From NCBI RefSeq assembly GCF_000224005.2, contig NZ_CP007031.1:3067001-3131000 (forward strand): a stretch of 64,000 nucleotides of DNA, written 5' to 3'. Both the position numbers and the translations under genes were made by a program. This DNA comes from Marichromatium purpuratum 984. Lineage in GTDB: Bacteria > Pseudomonadota > Gammaproteobacteria > Chromatiales > Chromatiaceae. The notes under the pieces are model-generated. The model saw only the letters and a list, made by a program, of their open reading frames with translations, was not told the origin of the DNA and did no database searches. Position 1 is the first letter of the stretch; each line of letters begins with the position of its first letter. This document shows positions 16,738 to 26,218 of this stretch, in pieces.

Positions 16738-17796
16738 ATGCACGCCGAACTGACCTCCCTGGGCTGGACCGACTGGTTCGAGGACAAGCTCGACCCCGCC
16801 CCAGACACGCGGCTCGCCCGCGTCGCCGCGGTCGATCGCGACCAGCTGTTGCTGCTCGACGAGACCGGCCCGTTCCGCGCCAGGCTCGCCGGTCGCTATC
16901 TCCATCGCCACCCACACCCCGACGCACAGCCCTGCGTCGGTGACTGGGTGTGCGTGGAGGGCGGCCCGGACGACGACTTCGGCATCGTCCATGCCCTGCT
17001 CGCGCGGCGCACCGCGCTGCGCCGCAAGGTCGCCGGGAACAGCAGTGAGCCGCAGATGATCGCGGCGAACCTCGACTGCGCGGTGATCGTCCAGTCCTGC
17101 CACTTCGACTTCAATCTGAGGCGCCTGGAGCGTTATCTGGTGATGGTGACCGATGGCGGCGCCGAGCCCTACATCCTGCTGACCAAGACCGATCTGGTCG
17201 CACCAGAGGTGCTTGAGGCCCAGATCGCGGAGATCCGTGACGCCGGCATCAACGCACCGGTGCTGACGCTGAGCAGCGTGACCCGGGAGGGGCTGGAGAC
17301 GCTCGAACTGCTGCTCACCCCGGGCAGGACCTATTGCTTCGTCGGCTCGTCCGGCGTCGGCAAGAGCACCCTGATCAACCTGCTGACCGATCAGGCACGC
17401 CAGGAGACCGGCGGCGTCAGTGGCACCGGCGAGGGACGTCACACCACGGTACGGCGCGAGCTGATGCGGCTCGCCGGCGGCGCGCTGGTCATCGACAACC
17501 CCGGGATGCGCGAGTTCGGCGTCATCGGCGCCGAGGACGGTCTCGACGCCAGCTATGGCGAGATCACCGCGCTCGCGCAGCACTGCCGCTACCGCGACTG
17601 CACCCATACCGACGAGCCCGGATGCGCTATCCTGCAGGCGGTGGAGGTCGGGGCAATCGGTCGGGCACAGCTCGACAGCTATCTAAAGCTCCGGGAGGAA
17701 TCCGCCTTCCACCAGCGCTCCCATGCCGAGCGGCGCAAGAAGGACCGCGACTTCGGCAAATACCTCAAATCGGCGAAGAAACAGCTGAGACGCTGA
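16738..17796 (+). CDS. rsgA: Small ribosomal subunit biogenesis GTPase RsgA
   Basis: A circularly permuted GTPase (352 residues) that checks and releases maturing 30S subunits. It has an OB-like N-terminal domain, G4 TKTD, then G1 GSSGVGKST, G3 DNPGMRE, and a C-terminal zinc knuckle HCRYRDCTHTDEPGC. An open frame extends upstream to 16159, but homologues begin near MHAELTSLGWTDWF, and that start (16738) gives normal length. It stands alone, with REP-like sequence upstream. Confidence 0.95.
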   Translation: MHAELTSLGWTDWFEDKLDPAPDTRLARVAAVDRDQLLLLDETGPFRARLAGRYLHRHPHPDAQPCVGDWVCVEGGPDDDFGIVHALLARRTALRRKVAGNSSEPQMIAANLDCAVIVQSCHFDFNLRRLERYLVMVTDGGAEPYILLTKTDLVAPEVLEAQIAEIRDAGINAPVLTLSSVTREGLETLELLLTPGRTYCFVGSSGVGKSTLINLLTDQARQETGGVSGTGEGRHTTVRRELMRLAGGALVIDNPGMREFGVIGAEDGLDASYGEITALAQHCRYRDCTHTDEPGCAILQAVEVGAIGRAQLDSYLKLREESAFHQRSHAERRKKDRDFGKYLKSAKKQLRR

Positions 17797-17951
17797 CCCG
17801 AGGCGACAGGATTCGGCTCAATCGGCACGCGGTCCGGTGGCACGGCTCGATCGGTGAGGCGCTCGCCTCACCGCTCGCATCACTGCAGATCGGCGCCAGG
17901 AGCGCGCGCAAGGACATCGTCTCGATCACTGGACCAGCGAGGTATTCGCGC

Positions 17952-18287
17952 ATGAGACCTACCGTGACCGCACTCGGCCTCTCCTTGATCCTGCTCGTCG
18001 GACTACCACCGGCCATCCAGGCCGAACCCATGGTGCAGATCGACAGACCCGACCCGACGGACGTCCGTCCCCCGCAACGACCGGACCCAGACGACCTGCA
18101 CGTCGCCCACCCGCCGCTCGAGATCCGCTATCAGTGCCCGCCCGGCTGGACGACCTCGGTCGGCAGCTTCGAGCCGCACCAGACGACGGTCTGCGTACCC
18201 GAGGACGTCCCGCAGCGCATGCCCTGCCCACCGGGCACCGTCCTCACCAGGACCTCATGCAGCATCTCCTGCCAGATGTTCAATTAA
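17952..18287 (+). CDS. Small secreted Cys-containing protein, unknown
   Basis: A 111-residue product with a clear signal peptide (ALGLSLILLVGLPPAIQA, cleavage after about residue 24). A Pro/Asp-rich linker follows, then a module with five cysteines (YQCPPGW, TVCVPED, MPCPPGT, TSCSISC) that could form disulfides in the periplasm. No family is recognised. It is followed by a strong hairpin shared with the convergent aldehyde dehydrogenase gene. Confidence 0.65.
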   Translation: MRPTVTALGLSLILLVGLPPAIQAEPMVQIDRPDPTDVRPPQRPDPDDLHVAHPPLEIRYQCPPGWTTSVGSFEPHQTTVCVPEDVPQRMPCPPGTVLTRTSCSISCQMFN

Positions 18288-18300
18288 TCGTCCGACGGAC

Positions 18301-18328
18301 CGCCCCGGGGCACCCCCACCCCGGGGCG
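18301..18328. terminator. Bidirectional hairpin between convergent genes
   Basis: CGCCCCGGGG (18301-18310) pairs with CCCCGGGGCG (18319-18328) across an 8-base loop. It lies between the stops of the small secreted protein and the aldehyde dehydrogenase. The stem is strong but has no clear T-run. Confidence 0.65.
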
Positions 18329-18339
18329 ACCTCGCACAC

Positions 18340-19860
18340 TCAGAAAAAGCCCAGCGGGCTGGTGCTGTAGCTCACCAGCATGTTCTTGGTCTGCTGGTAG
18401 TGGTCGAGCGCCTTCTTGTGGGTCTCGCGCCCGATGCCCGACTTTTTGTAGCCGCCGAAGGCCGAGTGCGCGGGATAGGCGTGGTAGCAGTTGACCCAGA
18501 CGCGTCCGGCCTGGATCGCGCGACTGGCACGGTAGGCGCGGTTGGTGTCGCGGGTCCAGACCCCGGCGCCGAGCCCGAACTCGGTGTCGTTGGCGATAGC
18601 GATGGCCTCGGCCTCGTCGCGGAAGGTGGTCACGCCGACCACCGGGCCGAAGATCTCCTCCTGGAAGACCTTCATGTCGTTGCGTCCCTTGAGCAGGGTC
18701 GGCTGCACGTAGTAGCCGGTGCTCAGACAGCCCTCGAGGCACTCGGCACCGCCGCCGATCAACACCTCGGCGCCCTCCTCGCGACCGATATCAAGATAGG
18801 ACATGATGCGCTCGAACTGCTCCTGCGAGGCCTGGGCGCCGACCTGGGTGTCGGTGTCGAGCGGGTTGCCGCGCTTGATACGCGCCGCGCGCTCGATCAC
18901 CCGGCCGATGAAGTCCTCGTAGATGTCCTCCTGGATCAGCGCCCGCGACGGACAGGTGCAGACCTCGCCCTGGTTGAAGAAGGCCAGCACCAGCCCCTCG
19001 ACGCACTTGTCGAGATAGTCGTCCTCGTGACGGAGGATGTCGCTGAAATAGATGTTGGGCGACTTGCCGCCGAGTTCGACGGTCGAGGGGATGAGCTTGT
19101 CGGCGGCACAGCGCAGGATGTGCTGGCCGACCGGAGTCGAGCCGGTGAAGGCGATCTTGGCGATGCGCTCGCTGGTGGCCAGCGCCTGCCCGGCCTCCTC
19201 GCCGAGGCCGTTGACGACGTTGATCACGCCGGGCGGCAGCAGGTCGGCGATCAGCTCCATGAAGAGCATGATCGAGGCCGGGGTCTGCTCGGCGGGCTTG
19301 AGCACCGAGCAGTTGCCCGCGGCCAGCGCCGGGGCGAGCTTCCAGGCGGCCATCAGCAGCGGGAAGTTCCAGGGGATGATCTGCCCGACCACGCCCAGCG
19401 GCTCGTGGACGTGATAGGCGACGGTGTGCTCGTCGATCTCGGCCATCGAGCCTTCCTGGGCACGGATACAGCCGGCGAAGTAGCGGAAATGGTCGGCGGC
19501 CAGCGGGATGTCGGCGGCCAGGGTCTCGCGCACCGCCTTGCCGTTGTCCCAGCTCTCGGCCACCGCCAGCATCTCCAGGTTGGCCTCGATCCGATCGGCG
19601 ACCTTGAGCAGCAGGTTGGAACGCTCGGTGACCGAGGTCCGCCCCCAGGCCGGTGCGGCGGCGTGGGCGGCGTCGAGCGCCAGGGCAATGTCGGCAGCAT
19701 CGGAGCGGGCCACCTGACAGAACACCTGGCCGTTGACCGGGCTGACGTTGTCCAGGTAACGGCCATTGACCGGGGCGACCCACTCGCCACCGATGAAGTT
19801 CTCATAGCGCTCGGCGAAGCGCACCACGGCGCCGGGATCACCAGGGTTGGCATAGATCAT
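18340..19860 (-). CDS. NAD-dependent aldehyde dehydrogenase (ExaC/AldB type)
   Basis: Oxidises an aliphatic aldehyde, probably acetaldehyde, to the acid with NAD(P)+. The 506-residue protein has the full family pattern: [21 protein letters not shown] cofactor loop, the general-base segment VELGGKSPN, the catalytic Cys in [13 protein letters not shown], and the FGPVVGV motif. The doubled Cys (CTC) and overall sequence are like the ethanol-oxidation enzyme ExaC and E. coli AldB. AGGAGG precedes the ATG by nine bases. An AraC-type regulator is transcribed divergently from the same gap and is the likely activator. Confidence 0.9.
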   Translation of the reverse strand: MIYANPGDPGAVVRFAERYENFIGGEWVAPVNGRYLDNVSPVNGQVFCQVARSDAADIALALDAAHAAAPAWGRTSVTERSNLLLKVADRIEANLEMLAVAESWDNGKAVRETLAADIPLAADHFRYFAGCIRAQEGSMAEIDEHTVAYHVHEPLGVVGQIIPWNFPLLMAAWKLAPALAAGNCSVLKPAEQTPASIMLFMELIADLLPPGVINVVNGLGEEAGQALATSERIAKIAFTGSTPVGQHILRCAADKLIPSTVELGGKSPNIYFSDILRHEDDYLDKCVEGLVLAFFNQGEVCTCPSRALIQEDIYEDFIGRVIERAARIKRGNPLDTDTQVGAQASQEQFERIMSYLDIGREEGAEVLIGGGAECLEGCLSTGYYVQPTLLKGRNDMKVFQEEIFGPVVGVTTFRDEAEAIAIANDTEFGLGAGVWTRDTNRAYRASRAIQAGRVWVNCYHAYPAHSAFGGYKKSGIGRETHKKALDHYQQTKNMLVSYSTSPLGFF

Positions 19861-20012
19861 GGCTCAGATCCTCCTGTTGTCTGCATCGCTTGAGCCGACC
19901 CGCGTCGGCGAGGCGGCAACAGGACGTTAACGGGGCATACCCGTCGAATACTTGCCCCGCAGTCCCCAAGATTGGCCTGACAGTCCAGGCCCGGGACCAC
20001 GGAGGGAACAGC

Positions 20013-20939
20013 ATGCCGCCAAGCGTACCGATGTCGTTGAACACCGCCTTGCCATCGCAACCGCCGGTGGACCTGATCGAGAACCGCATGCTGTTCGCGC
20101 GTCACGCGGCCGAGCTGTCGATCTACGACACCTTCGCCCCGGCCCGCGACGTGCCGCTGCGCGCCGATGAGCTGCTCTACTGCGCGATGACCCAGGGCCG
20201 CAAGCGGATGCACGGTCCACACCCGGCGCACGACTTCCTGCCGCACCAGTCTTATGTGCTCGCCCCCGGCGAGCAGGTACTGATCGACTTCCCCGAGGCG
20301 ACGCTGCAACGACCGACGCGCTGCCTGACCATCGCCGTCGAGCGCGAGCGACTGCGCCGGCTGTGCGACCGGCTCGATCGCCACGCGCCGCTGCCGCGCG
20401 GGAGCTGGCAGACGGTGCACCGGCACAGCTGGCACGGCCATCACTCGGAGGCCACCCAGGGCCTGCTCGAACGCATCGCCGGGAGCTTCCTCCAGGCCGA
20501 CACCGACAACGATCTGGTGCTCGATCACGGCGTCGACGAGCTGCTGGGTCGGCTGCTGCGCCAGCAGGGGCGTGAGTTCCTGCTCGCCTGCGCCGCCGCC
20601 GAGCCCGATCACGACCCCTTCAGCGCAGTGCTCGACCACATCGAACATCATCTCGCCCAGCCGCTCGACATCGACCGGCTGTGCCGGCTGAGCTGCATGT
20701 CGCGCACCCGATTCTATGCCCGCTTCGCCGCCCTGCTCGGCTGCCCCCCCAACGCCTATCTGCTCGAGCGCCGACTGCACCGCGCCGCAGCACTGCTCGC
20801 CCAGGGGATGGCCGTCACCCGCGTCGCCTACGAGGTCGGCTTCCAGAGCCCGAGCCACTTCTCGCGCCGCTTCCAGGCCCGCTACGGGATCGCCCCCAGC
20901 CGCTACCGGGCGCACGCCGCCCCGCCCCCGCCCGACTGA
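20013..20939 (+). CDS. AraC-family transcriptional regulator, likely of the aldehyde dehydrogenase
   Basis: A 308-residue regulator. The C-terminal AraC DNA-binding domain with two helix-turn-helix units is at about 205-300, ending in the signature VAYEVGFQSPSHFSRRFQARYGIAPSRYR. The N-terminal half (VPLRADELLYCAMTQGRKRMHGP) is an effector domain of the type found in ethanol/aldehyde regulators. ATG 20013 has GGAGGG six bases upstream and is preferred to the longer in-frame start at 19890. Divergent arrangement with the aldehyde dehydrogenase suggests it controls that gene. Confidence 0.85.
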   Translation: MPPSVPMSLNTALPSQPPVDLIENRMLFARHAAELSIYDTFAPARDVPLRADELLYCAMTQGRKRMHGPHPAHDFLPHQSYVLAPGEQVLIDFPEATLQRPTRCLTIAVERERLRRLCDRLDRHAPLPRGSWQTVHRHSWHGHHSEATQGLLERIAGSFLQADTDNDLVLDHGVDELLGRLLRQQGREFLLACAAAEPDHDPFSAVLDHIEHHLAQPLDIDRLCRLSCMSRTRFYARFAALLGCPPNAYLLERRLHRAAALLAQGMAVTRVAYEVGFQSPSHFSRRFQARYGIAPSRYRAHAAPPPPD

Positions 20940-21013
20940 CTGGCTGGGTCGCTTCCGACTCGCCCGGGTTCTGGACTATGCTGCACCCTTGTCGCACTTC
21001 GGAGACATCGAGC

Positions 21014-21406
21014 ATGGCCAAGGAACACCCAACCTCGGAAACCCGCGCCGACTGGCGCGACACCATCGACCACATCGCCTCGTCCGCACCGATCCGGCTC
21101 GCCCAGACGCTCGGGCTGCGTCTCAGCGTCACTGCGTTGCTGCTCGGCTGGCTGGCACTGCTGGTCGTCATCAACGCGCTCTACCCCATCGACGTCAGCG
21201 GTCTCTTCCTCTCGGCCGTCTTCATCACCCTCTATGTGCTGCCCGGGCTGATCGCCTATGACCGCGGACTGACCAAACGCCTGCGCATCACCGTCATCAA
21301 TGTGCTCTTCGGCTGGACCCTCGTCGGCTGGGTCGGGTTGCTGCTCTGGGCACTGCTCGGCGATGGCGAACCCGTCCCGCAGGGCCGCGCCGAACCCCAG
21401 GCCTGA
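21014..21406 (+). CDS. Superinfection-immunity-like small membrane protein
   Basis: A 130-residue protein with a polar N terminus and three hydrophobic segments: about 45-60 (VTALLLGWLALLVVINAL), about 67-83 and about 98-117. The last contains VLFGWTLVGWVGLLLWALLG, the hallmark of the Imm_superinfect family named after phage T4 Imm. In bacteria the family is common and mostly uncharacterised. GGAGA at 21001 precedes the ATG. It is probably an inner-membrane protein; a role against phage is only suggested by the family name. Confidence 0.7.
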   Translation: MAKEHPTSETRADWRDTIDHIASSAPIRLAQTLGLRLSVTALLLGWLALLVVINALYPIDVSGLFLSAVFITLYVLPGLIAYDRGLTKRLRITVINVLFGWTLVGWVGLLLWALLGDGEPVPQGRAEPQA

Positions 21407-21773
21407 CACCCACCCGTCCTCGATCGGCTCGGACCACCCCGCAATCGCCCCGACCTGGGCGAGCAGCACGGACACCCGGCGAGCAAAAGTCGCCGGGATT
21501 CCGTGACCTGAAACCCGGACACCCGATGACGACCGAGTTACAATCATGTGACAATCGCCCCGGGCGCATGGTCTGAAGGAGTTCGCGAAGCAAGGATTGC
21601 TCGCCCGAGGATCCAGTCGCCCGAGCACACGGATCACGCCCGGTCTTGACGTGACCCGCGCCCATCCAGGCGTCCCCAGCTATCACGTCCGACCCCGCCC
21701 GCATCGCCGCTCGGCAAGACAACGACCTGGACCACCCCGGTCGACACGCACAGCCAAGAACAACCGAGCCAAC
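21407..21773. other. Intergenic region before the chemoreceptor gene
   Basis: 367 bases. The chemoreceptor frame is open back to 21597 but without good start signals or similarity to the family. No RNA gene, convincing sigma-28 flagellar promoter or repeat was recognised. Confidence 0.4.
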
Positions 21774-23399
21774 ATGTCCCGCATCCATCTCAGCCTCGGC
21801 CGCAAGATCGGCCTGGCCCTCACCGTCATACTCGCCTTCATGCTGCTGATCGCGCTGATCGGCTGGAGCGGACTACAACGCACCGACAAGGTTCAGCAGG
21901 CGCTGATCAAGAGCTTCGAGCAGTCCAACTTCCAGTTGGTCAAGGAGATCGACCATCTGGTCTGGGTCAACGACCTCGGACTCAGCCTGCTGCTCGACCA
22001 GCCCTTCACCGGCGAACTCGACTCGCACCGATGTGACTTCGGCAAGTGGTACGACAGCCTGCGCGACGACCCGAGCTATGCGCGCTACCCCGAAGCGTTC
22101 CGCGCCGCCTTCGACACCATCGCGGTCCCGCATCGCGCCGTCCACGAGTCGGCCAAGCGGATCAACAGCGCACTACAGCGCGGCGATCACGACCAGGCGC
22201 TGCGCATCTATCGCAACGAGACCCTGGCCTATCTGCAGACCCTGCGTCATCTGTTCGGGGTGCTCGAGGAATCGCTCCAGGCTCAGCAGCAGGAGAGCAT
22301 CGCCATCTCCACCGAGACCAGCCAACTGGCACGCTGGAGCATGCTCGGCGCGGCCAGCATCGCACTGGTACTGGCGGCCCTGCTCGGGGTGCTGCTCACC
22401 CGCCTGGTGGTCCGACCGGTGCGCGCCACCACCGCGCGACTGCGTGACATCGCCGAGGGCGAGGGCGACCTGACCCAGCGTCTCGAGGTCCATGGCAACG
22501 ACGAGATCGCCGATCTCTCGCACGCCTTCAATGCCTTCATCGCGCGCATCCACTCGCTGGTCAGCCAGGTCGCCGGTGCCGCCAGCCAGCTCTCGAGTGC
22601 CGCCGAACAGCTCTCCGGGACCAGCACCGAGAGCCGCGAGCACGTCGCCCGGCAACAGCACGAGGTCGAGCAGGTCGCCACCGCGATGCACGAGATGGCC
22701 TCGACCGTGGCCGAGGTCGCACGCAACGCCGCCGAGGCCGCGCAAGCGGCTCAGAACACCGACGACGAGGCCGAGGCCGGCAGCGCCGTGGTCGGCGAGG
22801 CCAACACCACCATCGATGCGCTGGCCCTCGAGGTCGAGCGCGCGGCCGAGGCGATCTCGCGCCTCGCCGCCGACAGCGAGGAGATCGGCAAGGTGCTCGA
22901 CGTGATCCGCGCCATCGCCGACCAGACCAATCTGCTCGCACTCAACGCCGCGATCGAGGCGGCACGCGCCGGTGAGCACGGGCGCGGCTTCGCGGTGGTC
23001 GCCGACGAGGTGCGCAACCTCGCCAGTCGCACCCAGGCCTCGACCACCGAGGTGCAGGAGATGATCGAGCGGCTGCAGGGCGGCGCGCTCGGCGCGGTCG
23101 AGGCGATGGAGCGCGGGCGCGCCAAGGCCGGCGAGGGTGTCGCCCAGACCACGCACGCCGCCGAGTCCTTCCAGACCATCACCCAGTCGATCGGCACCAT
23201 CACCGACATGAATGCCCAGATCGCCAGCGCCGCCGAGGAGCAGTCCGCGGTCGCCGAGGAGGTCAACCGCAGCGTCTCCAACATCAACGACGGCACCGCG
23301 CACGCCGCCACCACCTCGGGCCAGATCGCCCATGCCAGCGAGGCCCTGGCCGCGCTCGCCCTCGAACTCCAGACCCTGCTCGGGCGTTTCCATATCTGA
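21774..23399 (+). CDS. Methyl-accepting chemotaxis protein with periplasmic zinc-binding-like domain
   Basis: A chemoreceptor of 541 residues: TM1 about 11-32, a sensor region 33-185, TM2 about 195-218, HAMP about 219-270, then the signalling hairpin with the tip [37 protein letters not shown]. The sensor holds H61, H85/C87 ([11 protein letters not shown]) and H120/H124 (PHRAVH), the three-His, one-Cys arrangement of the CZB zinc-binding domain, which senses zinc, redox state or hypochlorous acid. CZB is usually cytoplasmic; between TM1 and TM2 it would face the periplasm. No CheW/CheR-binding pentapeptide is seen at the C terminus. Confidence 0.9.
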   Translation: MSRIHLSLGRKIGLALTVILAFMLLIALIGWSGLQRTDKVQQALIKSFEQSNFQLVKEIDHLVWVNDLGLSLLLDQPFTGELDSHRCDFGKWYDSLRDDPSYARYPEAFRAAFDTIAVPHRAVHESAKRINSALQRGDHDQALRIYRNETLAYLQTLRHLFGVLEESLQAQQQESIAISTETSQLARWSMLGAASIALVLAALLGVLLTRLVVRPVRATTARLRDIAEGEGDLTQRLEVHGNDEIADLSHAFNAFIARIHSLVSQVAGAASQLSSAAEQLSGTSTESREHVARQQHEVEQVATAMHEMASTVAEVARNAAEAAQAAQNTDDEAEAGSAVVGEANTTIDALALEVERAAEAISRLAADSEEIGKVLDVIRAIADQTNLLALNAAIEAARAGEHGRGFAVVADEVRNLASRTQASTTEVQEMIERLQGGALGAVEAMERGRAKAGEGVAQTTHAAESFQTITQSIGTITDMNAQIASAAEEQSAVAEEVNRSVSNINDGTAHAATTSGQIAHASEALAALALELQTLLGRFHI

Positions 23400-23602
23400 G
23401 CCGCCAGCCGCCAGCCGCCAGCCGCCAGCCGCCAGCCGCCAGCCGCACGGATTGAACCGCAAAGCCGCGAAGCACGCGAAGTGAATGATGTGTGATGTCG
23501 GCGTGAGGCCACAGACGGCGCGGGTCCGCACCCACTGGCGGCTGATCGCTGGCGGCTGGCGACTTATTCCCCTTTGCGTCCTTGGTGTCTTGGCGGTTCA
23601 AA
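23400..23602. repeat. Inverted heptamer/miniature repeat element
   Basis: The left arm starts with six exact CCGCCAG units (23401-23442) and then TTGAACCGCAAAG..GCGAAGCACGCGAAG (23453-23481). The right arm is the mirror image: CTGGCGGCTGATCGCTGGCGGCTGGC (23534 on), then CTTTGCGTCC..CTTGGCGGTTCAA (23572-23599). The element is palindromic overall and about 200 bases long, and it follows the chemoreceptor stop directly. Same family as the arrays at 2889 and 47029. No gene in it. Confidence 0.85.
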
Positions 23603-23681
23603 ATCCTGGTATCCGGATTCAAGAACCTCTTGCCGCGGCCGTTACTCAGGGATGGAACAGACTCGCCCCGGAGGCCCAGAG

Positions 23682-24851
23682 ATGATCTCGCTCCACTCAT
23701 CCGTCTCGCAGCTCCAATCGCTCACGACCCTGCGCTCGGGTAGCGGCGCCTCCGGCTCGTCGGCAACGACGCCCAGGGGTAACGCCGAAACCGGCTCGCA
23801 GCAGCAGGTGCTCGAGCGACTCGCCGCGCACATCCCCGGCATGGACGCCGATGCCGTGGGCAAGCTCGACGCCAAGGACTTCACCCCGGAGAAGGTCGCC
23901 AACCGCATCGCCGACGCGGTGGCCACCGGGCTGGAGAGCGCCCGCGCCCGTGGCCGCTCCGAGGCCGAGGTCGAACAGCTCTATCAGCAGGCCGTCGAGG
24001 GCGCACGCAAGGGCTTCGAGGAGGCGCGCGAGATCCTCTCCAACCTCGACATGCTCCAGGGTAAGGTCGCCGAACAGCTCGACGAGACCGAGCAACTGAC
24101 CTTCGCCGCGCTCGATAGCCTGGCTCCGAGCAACGCAAGCAAACCGACGGACTTCGTTGCGGTGGTTGGTGCAAACGAACGCTTCCAGTATGCGGAATCG
24201 CTCTCGCTCGAGATCAACACCCGCGACGGCGACACCGTGCGCATCGACTTCAATCATCAATTCGACCACAGCCAGTCTGCGATGGTCGCGAGCGACGGAG
24301 AAACCGATCAGATCAAATACTTCAATATCTCTCGCACCAGTAGCGAGACGAACTACGGTTTCAGCGTCAAGGGTGATCTCGACGCCGAGGAACTCGATGC
24401 CATCCGTAACCTGGTGCAGGACACCAGCGAGCTGGCCAACACCTTCTTCCAAGGCGACGTGCAAGCCGCCTTCGCCCAGGCCGGCAGTCTCTCGTTCGAC
24501 TCCAGCCAGCTCTCGCACATGGACCTCAACATGCGCTCGAGCGCGAGCTACTCAGTCACACAGGTACAGCGTTACCAGGAGACCCAGCAGCTCGGTGACA
24601 TGGGGCGCGGTCAAGACATCAGCCGCAAACTCGATGACATGCTGAGCCAGATGCGGGAGACCTTCTCGCAGCCGCTCCTCAACAACGTTATCGAGGACGT
24701 CCCCTCCGCTGGCGCCGATCTGATGCGGGGCTTGGTGGAGCAGGACAGTCGCTTCATCACCGCCGAACCACGACAGCAGGATGACTATCGCGCACAGATG
24801 ACCCAGCTACTCGATACCATCGCACCGGGGCGCGCTCGCGCCGATGACTGA
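23682..24851 (+). CDS. DUF5610-like protein, unknown function
   Basis: A 389-residue protein with no signal peptide or membrane segments. The N-terminal part (about 40-135, QQQVLERLAAHIPGMDADAV, then FTPEKVANRIADAVATGLE, then AREILSNLDMLQGKVAEQLDET) is helical and resembles DUF5610. The central part (about 160-250) is beta-rich (SLSLEINTRDGDTVRIDFN), and the C-terminal third is helical and Gln/Arg-rich. GGAGG nine bases before ATG 23682 supports this start. It is preceded by the repeat element and stands alone. Confidence 0.65.
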   Translation: MISLHSSVSQLQSLTTLRSGSGASGSSATTPRGNAETGSQQQVLERLAAHIPGMDADAVGKLDAKDFTPEKVANRIADAVATGLESARARGRSEAEVEQLYQQAVEGARKGFEEAREILSNLDMLQGKVAEQLDETEQLTFAALDSLAPSNASKPTDFVAVVGANERFQYAESLSLEINTRDGDTVRIDFNHQFDHSQSAMVASDGETDQIKYFNISRTSSETNYGFSVKGDLDAEELDAIRNLVQDTSELANTFFQGDVQAAFAQAGSLSFDSSQLSHMDLNMRSSASYSVTQVQRYQETQQLGDMGRGQDISRKLDDMLSQMRETFSQPLLNNVIEDVPSAGADLMRGLVEQDSRFITAEPRQQDDYRAQMTQLLDTIAPGRARADD

Positions 24852-24854
24852 GGA

Positions 24855-25379
24855 CTACTCGGGCAGGTTGGGTGGATCCCAATCGTCGACCGACTCACCG
24901 GTCGCGCACGCTACACGCCATTGCGTGATCCGTTCGCACCGCGCGTGGCTCGCGGCGGTCAATTCGGCGGCGAGATCACGCACCGCCGGCGTCGTAGCGC
25001 GCGCGGCTTGCGCGGCGTAGAAGTCACGCTGCCGCGCCGCGTCCCTGATCCCCAGCTCCAGCACTCGAGCGACATCCATCAGGTAATCGACCTGCTCGAG
25101 ATCACCACCGAGCACCAGCTCGGTGCCACCAACACTCCAGTCGAATTCCCAAGGGGCGAGACACGGCAGCCCCACGCCCTGCGTACGAGCCTCCACCCGC
25201 GCCACTTCTCGACCGGCGAACTCGGCCAGACGGCGGAACGCAGCAGCCGCCGGCTGGTTGTGATGCAGCGCCATCCCGGCGGCGAGTTCGGTATAGCGCT
25301 CGTGGCTGGCGTGTTCGAGTTCGAGCGCGTGGGCGAGCAGCGCCGCGAGTGAATTCGCCGGCTCCGGCCCCGCGCTCAT
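24855..25379 (-). CDS. Ferritin-like (rubrerythrin-type) protein coupled to korB
   Basis: A helical protein of 174 residues. Its first helices, LLAHALELEHASHERYTELAAGM and AAAAFRRLAEFAGREVARVE, have the Glu-x-x-His spacing of a ferritin-like di-iron bundle, and later helices carry ELGIRDAARQRDFYAAQA. There is no rubredoxin domain. The ATG at 25379 overlaps the korB stop (ATGA), so translation is coupled to the oxidoreductase genes. It may protect the oxygen-sensitive enzyme or handle iron or peroxide; this is inferred from position. Confidence 0.7.
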   Translation of the reverse strand: MSAGPEPANSLAALLAHALELEHASHERYTELAAGMALHHNQPAAAAFRRLAEFAGREVARVEARTQGVGLPCLAPWEFDWSVGGTELVLGGDLEQVDYLMDVARVLELGIRDAARQRDFYAAQAARATTPAVRDLAAELTAASHARCERITQWRVACATGESVDDWDPPNLPE

Positions 25380-26218
25380 GCCAGCAACCCCGACTCGATC
25401 TCCTCGAGCGTGCACGCGGGAGCCTGCTCGGCCCGCCAGGGCGTGAGGACGCGGCGAAACAGCAGCCCCAGGGTCTTGCCGTCATCGGCCTGGATCCGGC
25501 GCGCAGCTGCCACCGGATCGGTGCTCGGCCCCGTGTCATCGGCATGCACCCGGCCTTTCCAGTCGCGGTGCTCGGGCCTGAAGGTGGGACAGGGGGTGAG
25601 TACGTGCACCAGGGCGAATCCGGGATACTCGATCGCCTCGACCAGCAACCGGCTCAATCCTGCTGGATCGCCGGAGAAGCCCCGGGCGATGAATCCGGCG
25701 CCGGCGGCCAGGGCGATCGCGGTAGGCAGGAAGCGCGGCACCCCGGTGCCGTGCGGGGTGAGCTTGGCCTGCTGCCAGTCGGGTGCGGTGGTCGGCGAGG
25801 CCTGTCCCTTGGTCATGCCGTAGACCTCGTTGTCCATTACCACATAGGTGAGATCCTGGTTGCGCCGACAGGCGTGCAGGAAGTGATTACCGCCGATCGA
25901 GAAGCCGTCGCCGTCACCCCCGAGCACCAGCACGGTGAGTTCGGGGCGCACCGCCTTGAGACCGCCGGCGAGCGCCAGGGCGCGCCCGTGCACGCCGTGA
26001 AAACCGTAGGCGGCGACATAGGCCGGCAGCCGCGAGGAGCAACCGATGCCGGAGATCAGCGCCAGACGCTCGCACGGCAGCTCGAGATGGGCCAGCGCCC
26101 GGGTCAGCGCCGCGAGCACGCCGTGATGTCCGCAGCCCGGACACCACACCGGTGTCACCCCGGACTTGTAGTCACGGGCACGCAGGGTCGAGGTGGTCGG
26201 TGATTGCGACTCAGTCAT
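25376..26218 (-). CDS. korB: 2-oxoacid:ferredoxin oxidoreductase, beta subunit
   Basis: Thiamine-diphosphate-binding subunit (280 residues) of a 2-oxoacid:ferredoxin oxidoreductase, probably acting on 2-oxoglutarate. Signatures are TPVWCPGCGHHGVLAAL, ISGIGCSSRLP, HGRALALAGGLK, and the ThDP motif GGDGDGFSIGGNHFLHACRRN. The start (26218) overlaps the alpha-gene stop by eight bases and is preceded by GGAGGAGA, so the two are translated together. Such enzymes run in the reductive direction with low-potential ferredoxin or supply reduced ferredoxin. Confidence 0.9.
   Translation of the reverse strand: MTESQSPTTSTLRARDYKSGVTPVWCPGCGHHGVLAALTRALAHLELPCERLALISGIGCSSRLPAYVAAYGFHGVHGRALALAGGLKAVRPELTVLVLGGDGDGFSIGGNHFLHACRRNQDLTYVVMDNEVYGMTKGQASPTTAPDWQQAKLTPHGTGVPRFLPTAIALAAGAGFIARGFSGDPAGLSRLLVEAIEYPGFALVHVLTPCPTFRPEHRDWKGRVHADDTGPSTDPVAAARRIQADDGKTLGLLFRRVLTPWRAEQAPACTLEEIESGLLA

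Noticed and set aside
18400-19893. Long plus-strand open frame antisense to the aldehyde dehydrogenase
   Set aside because: The minus-strand frame carries every aldehyde dehydrogenase motif; the antisense frame has none.
23284-23700. Open frames encoding repeated Leu-Ala-Ala-Gly-Gly-Trp-Arg peptides
   Set aside because: They are translations of the 7-base repeats and have no start signals or conservation.
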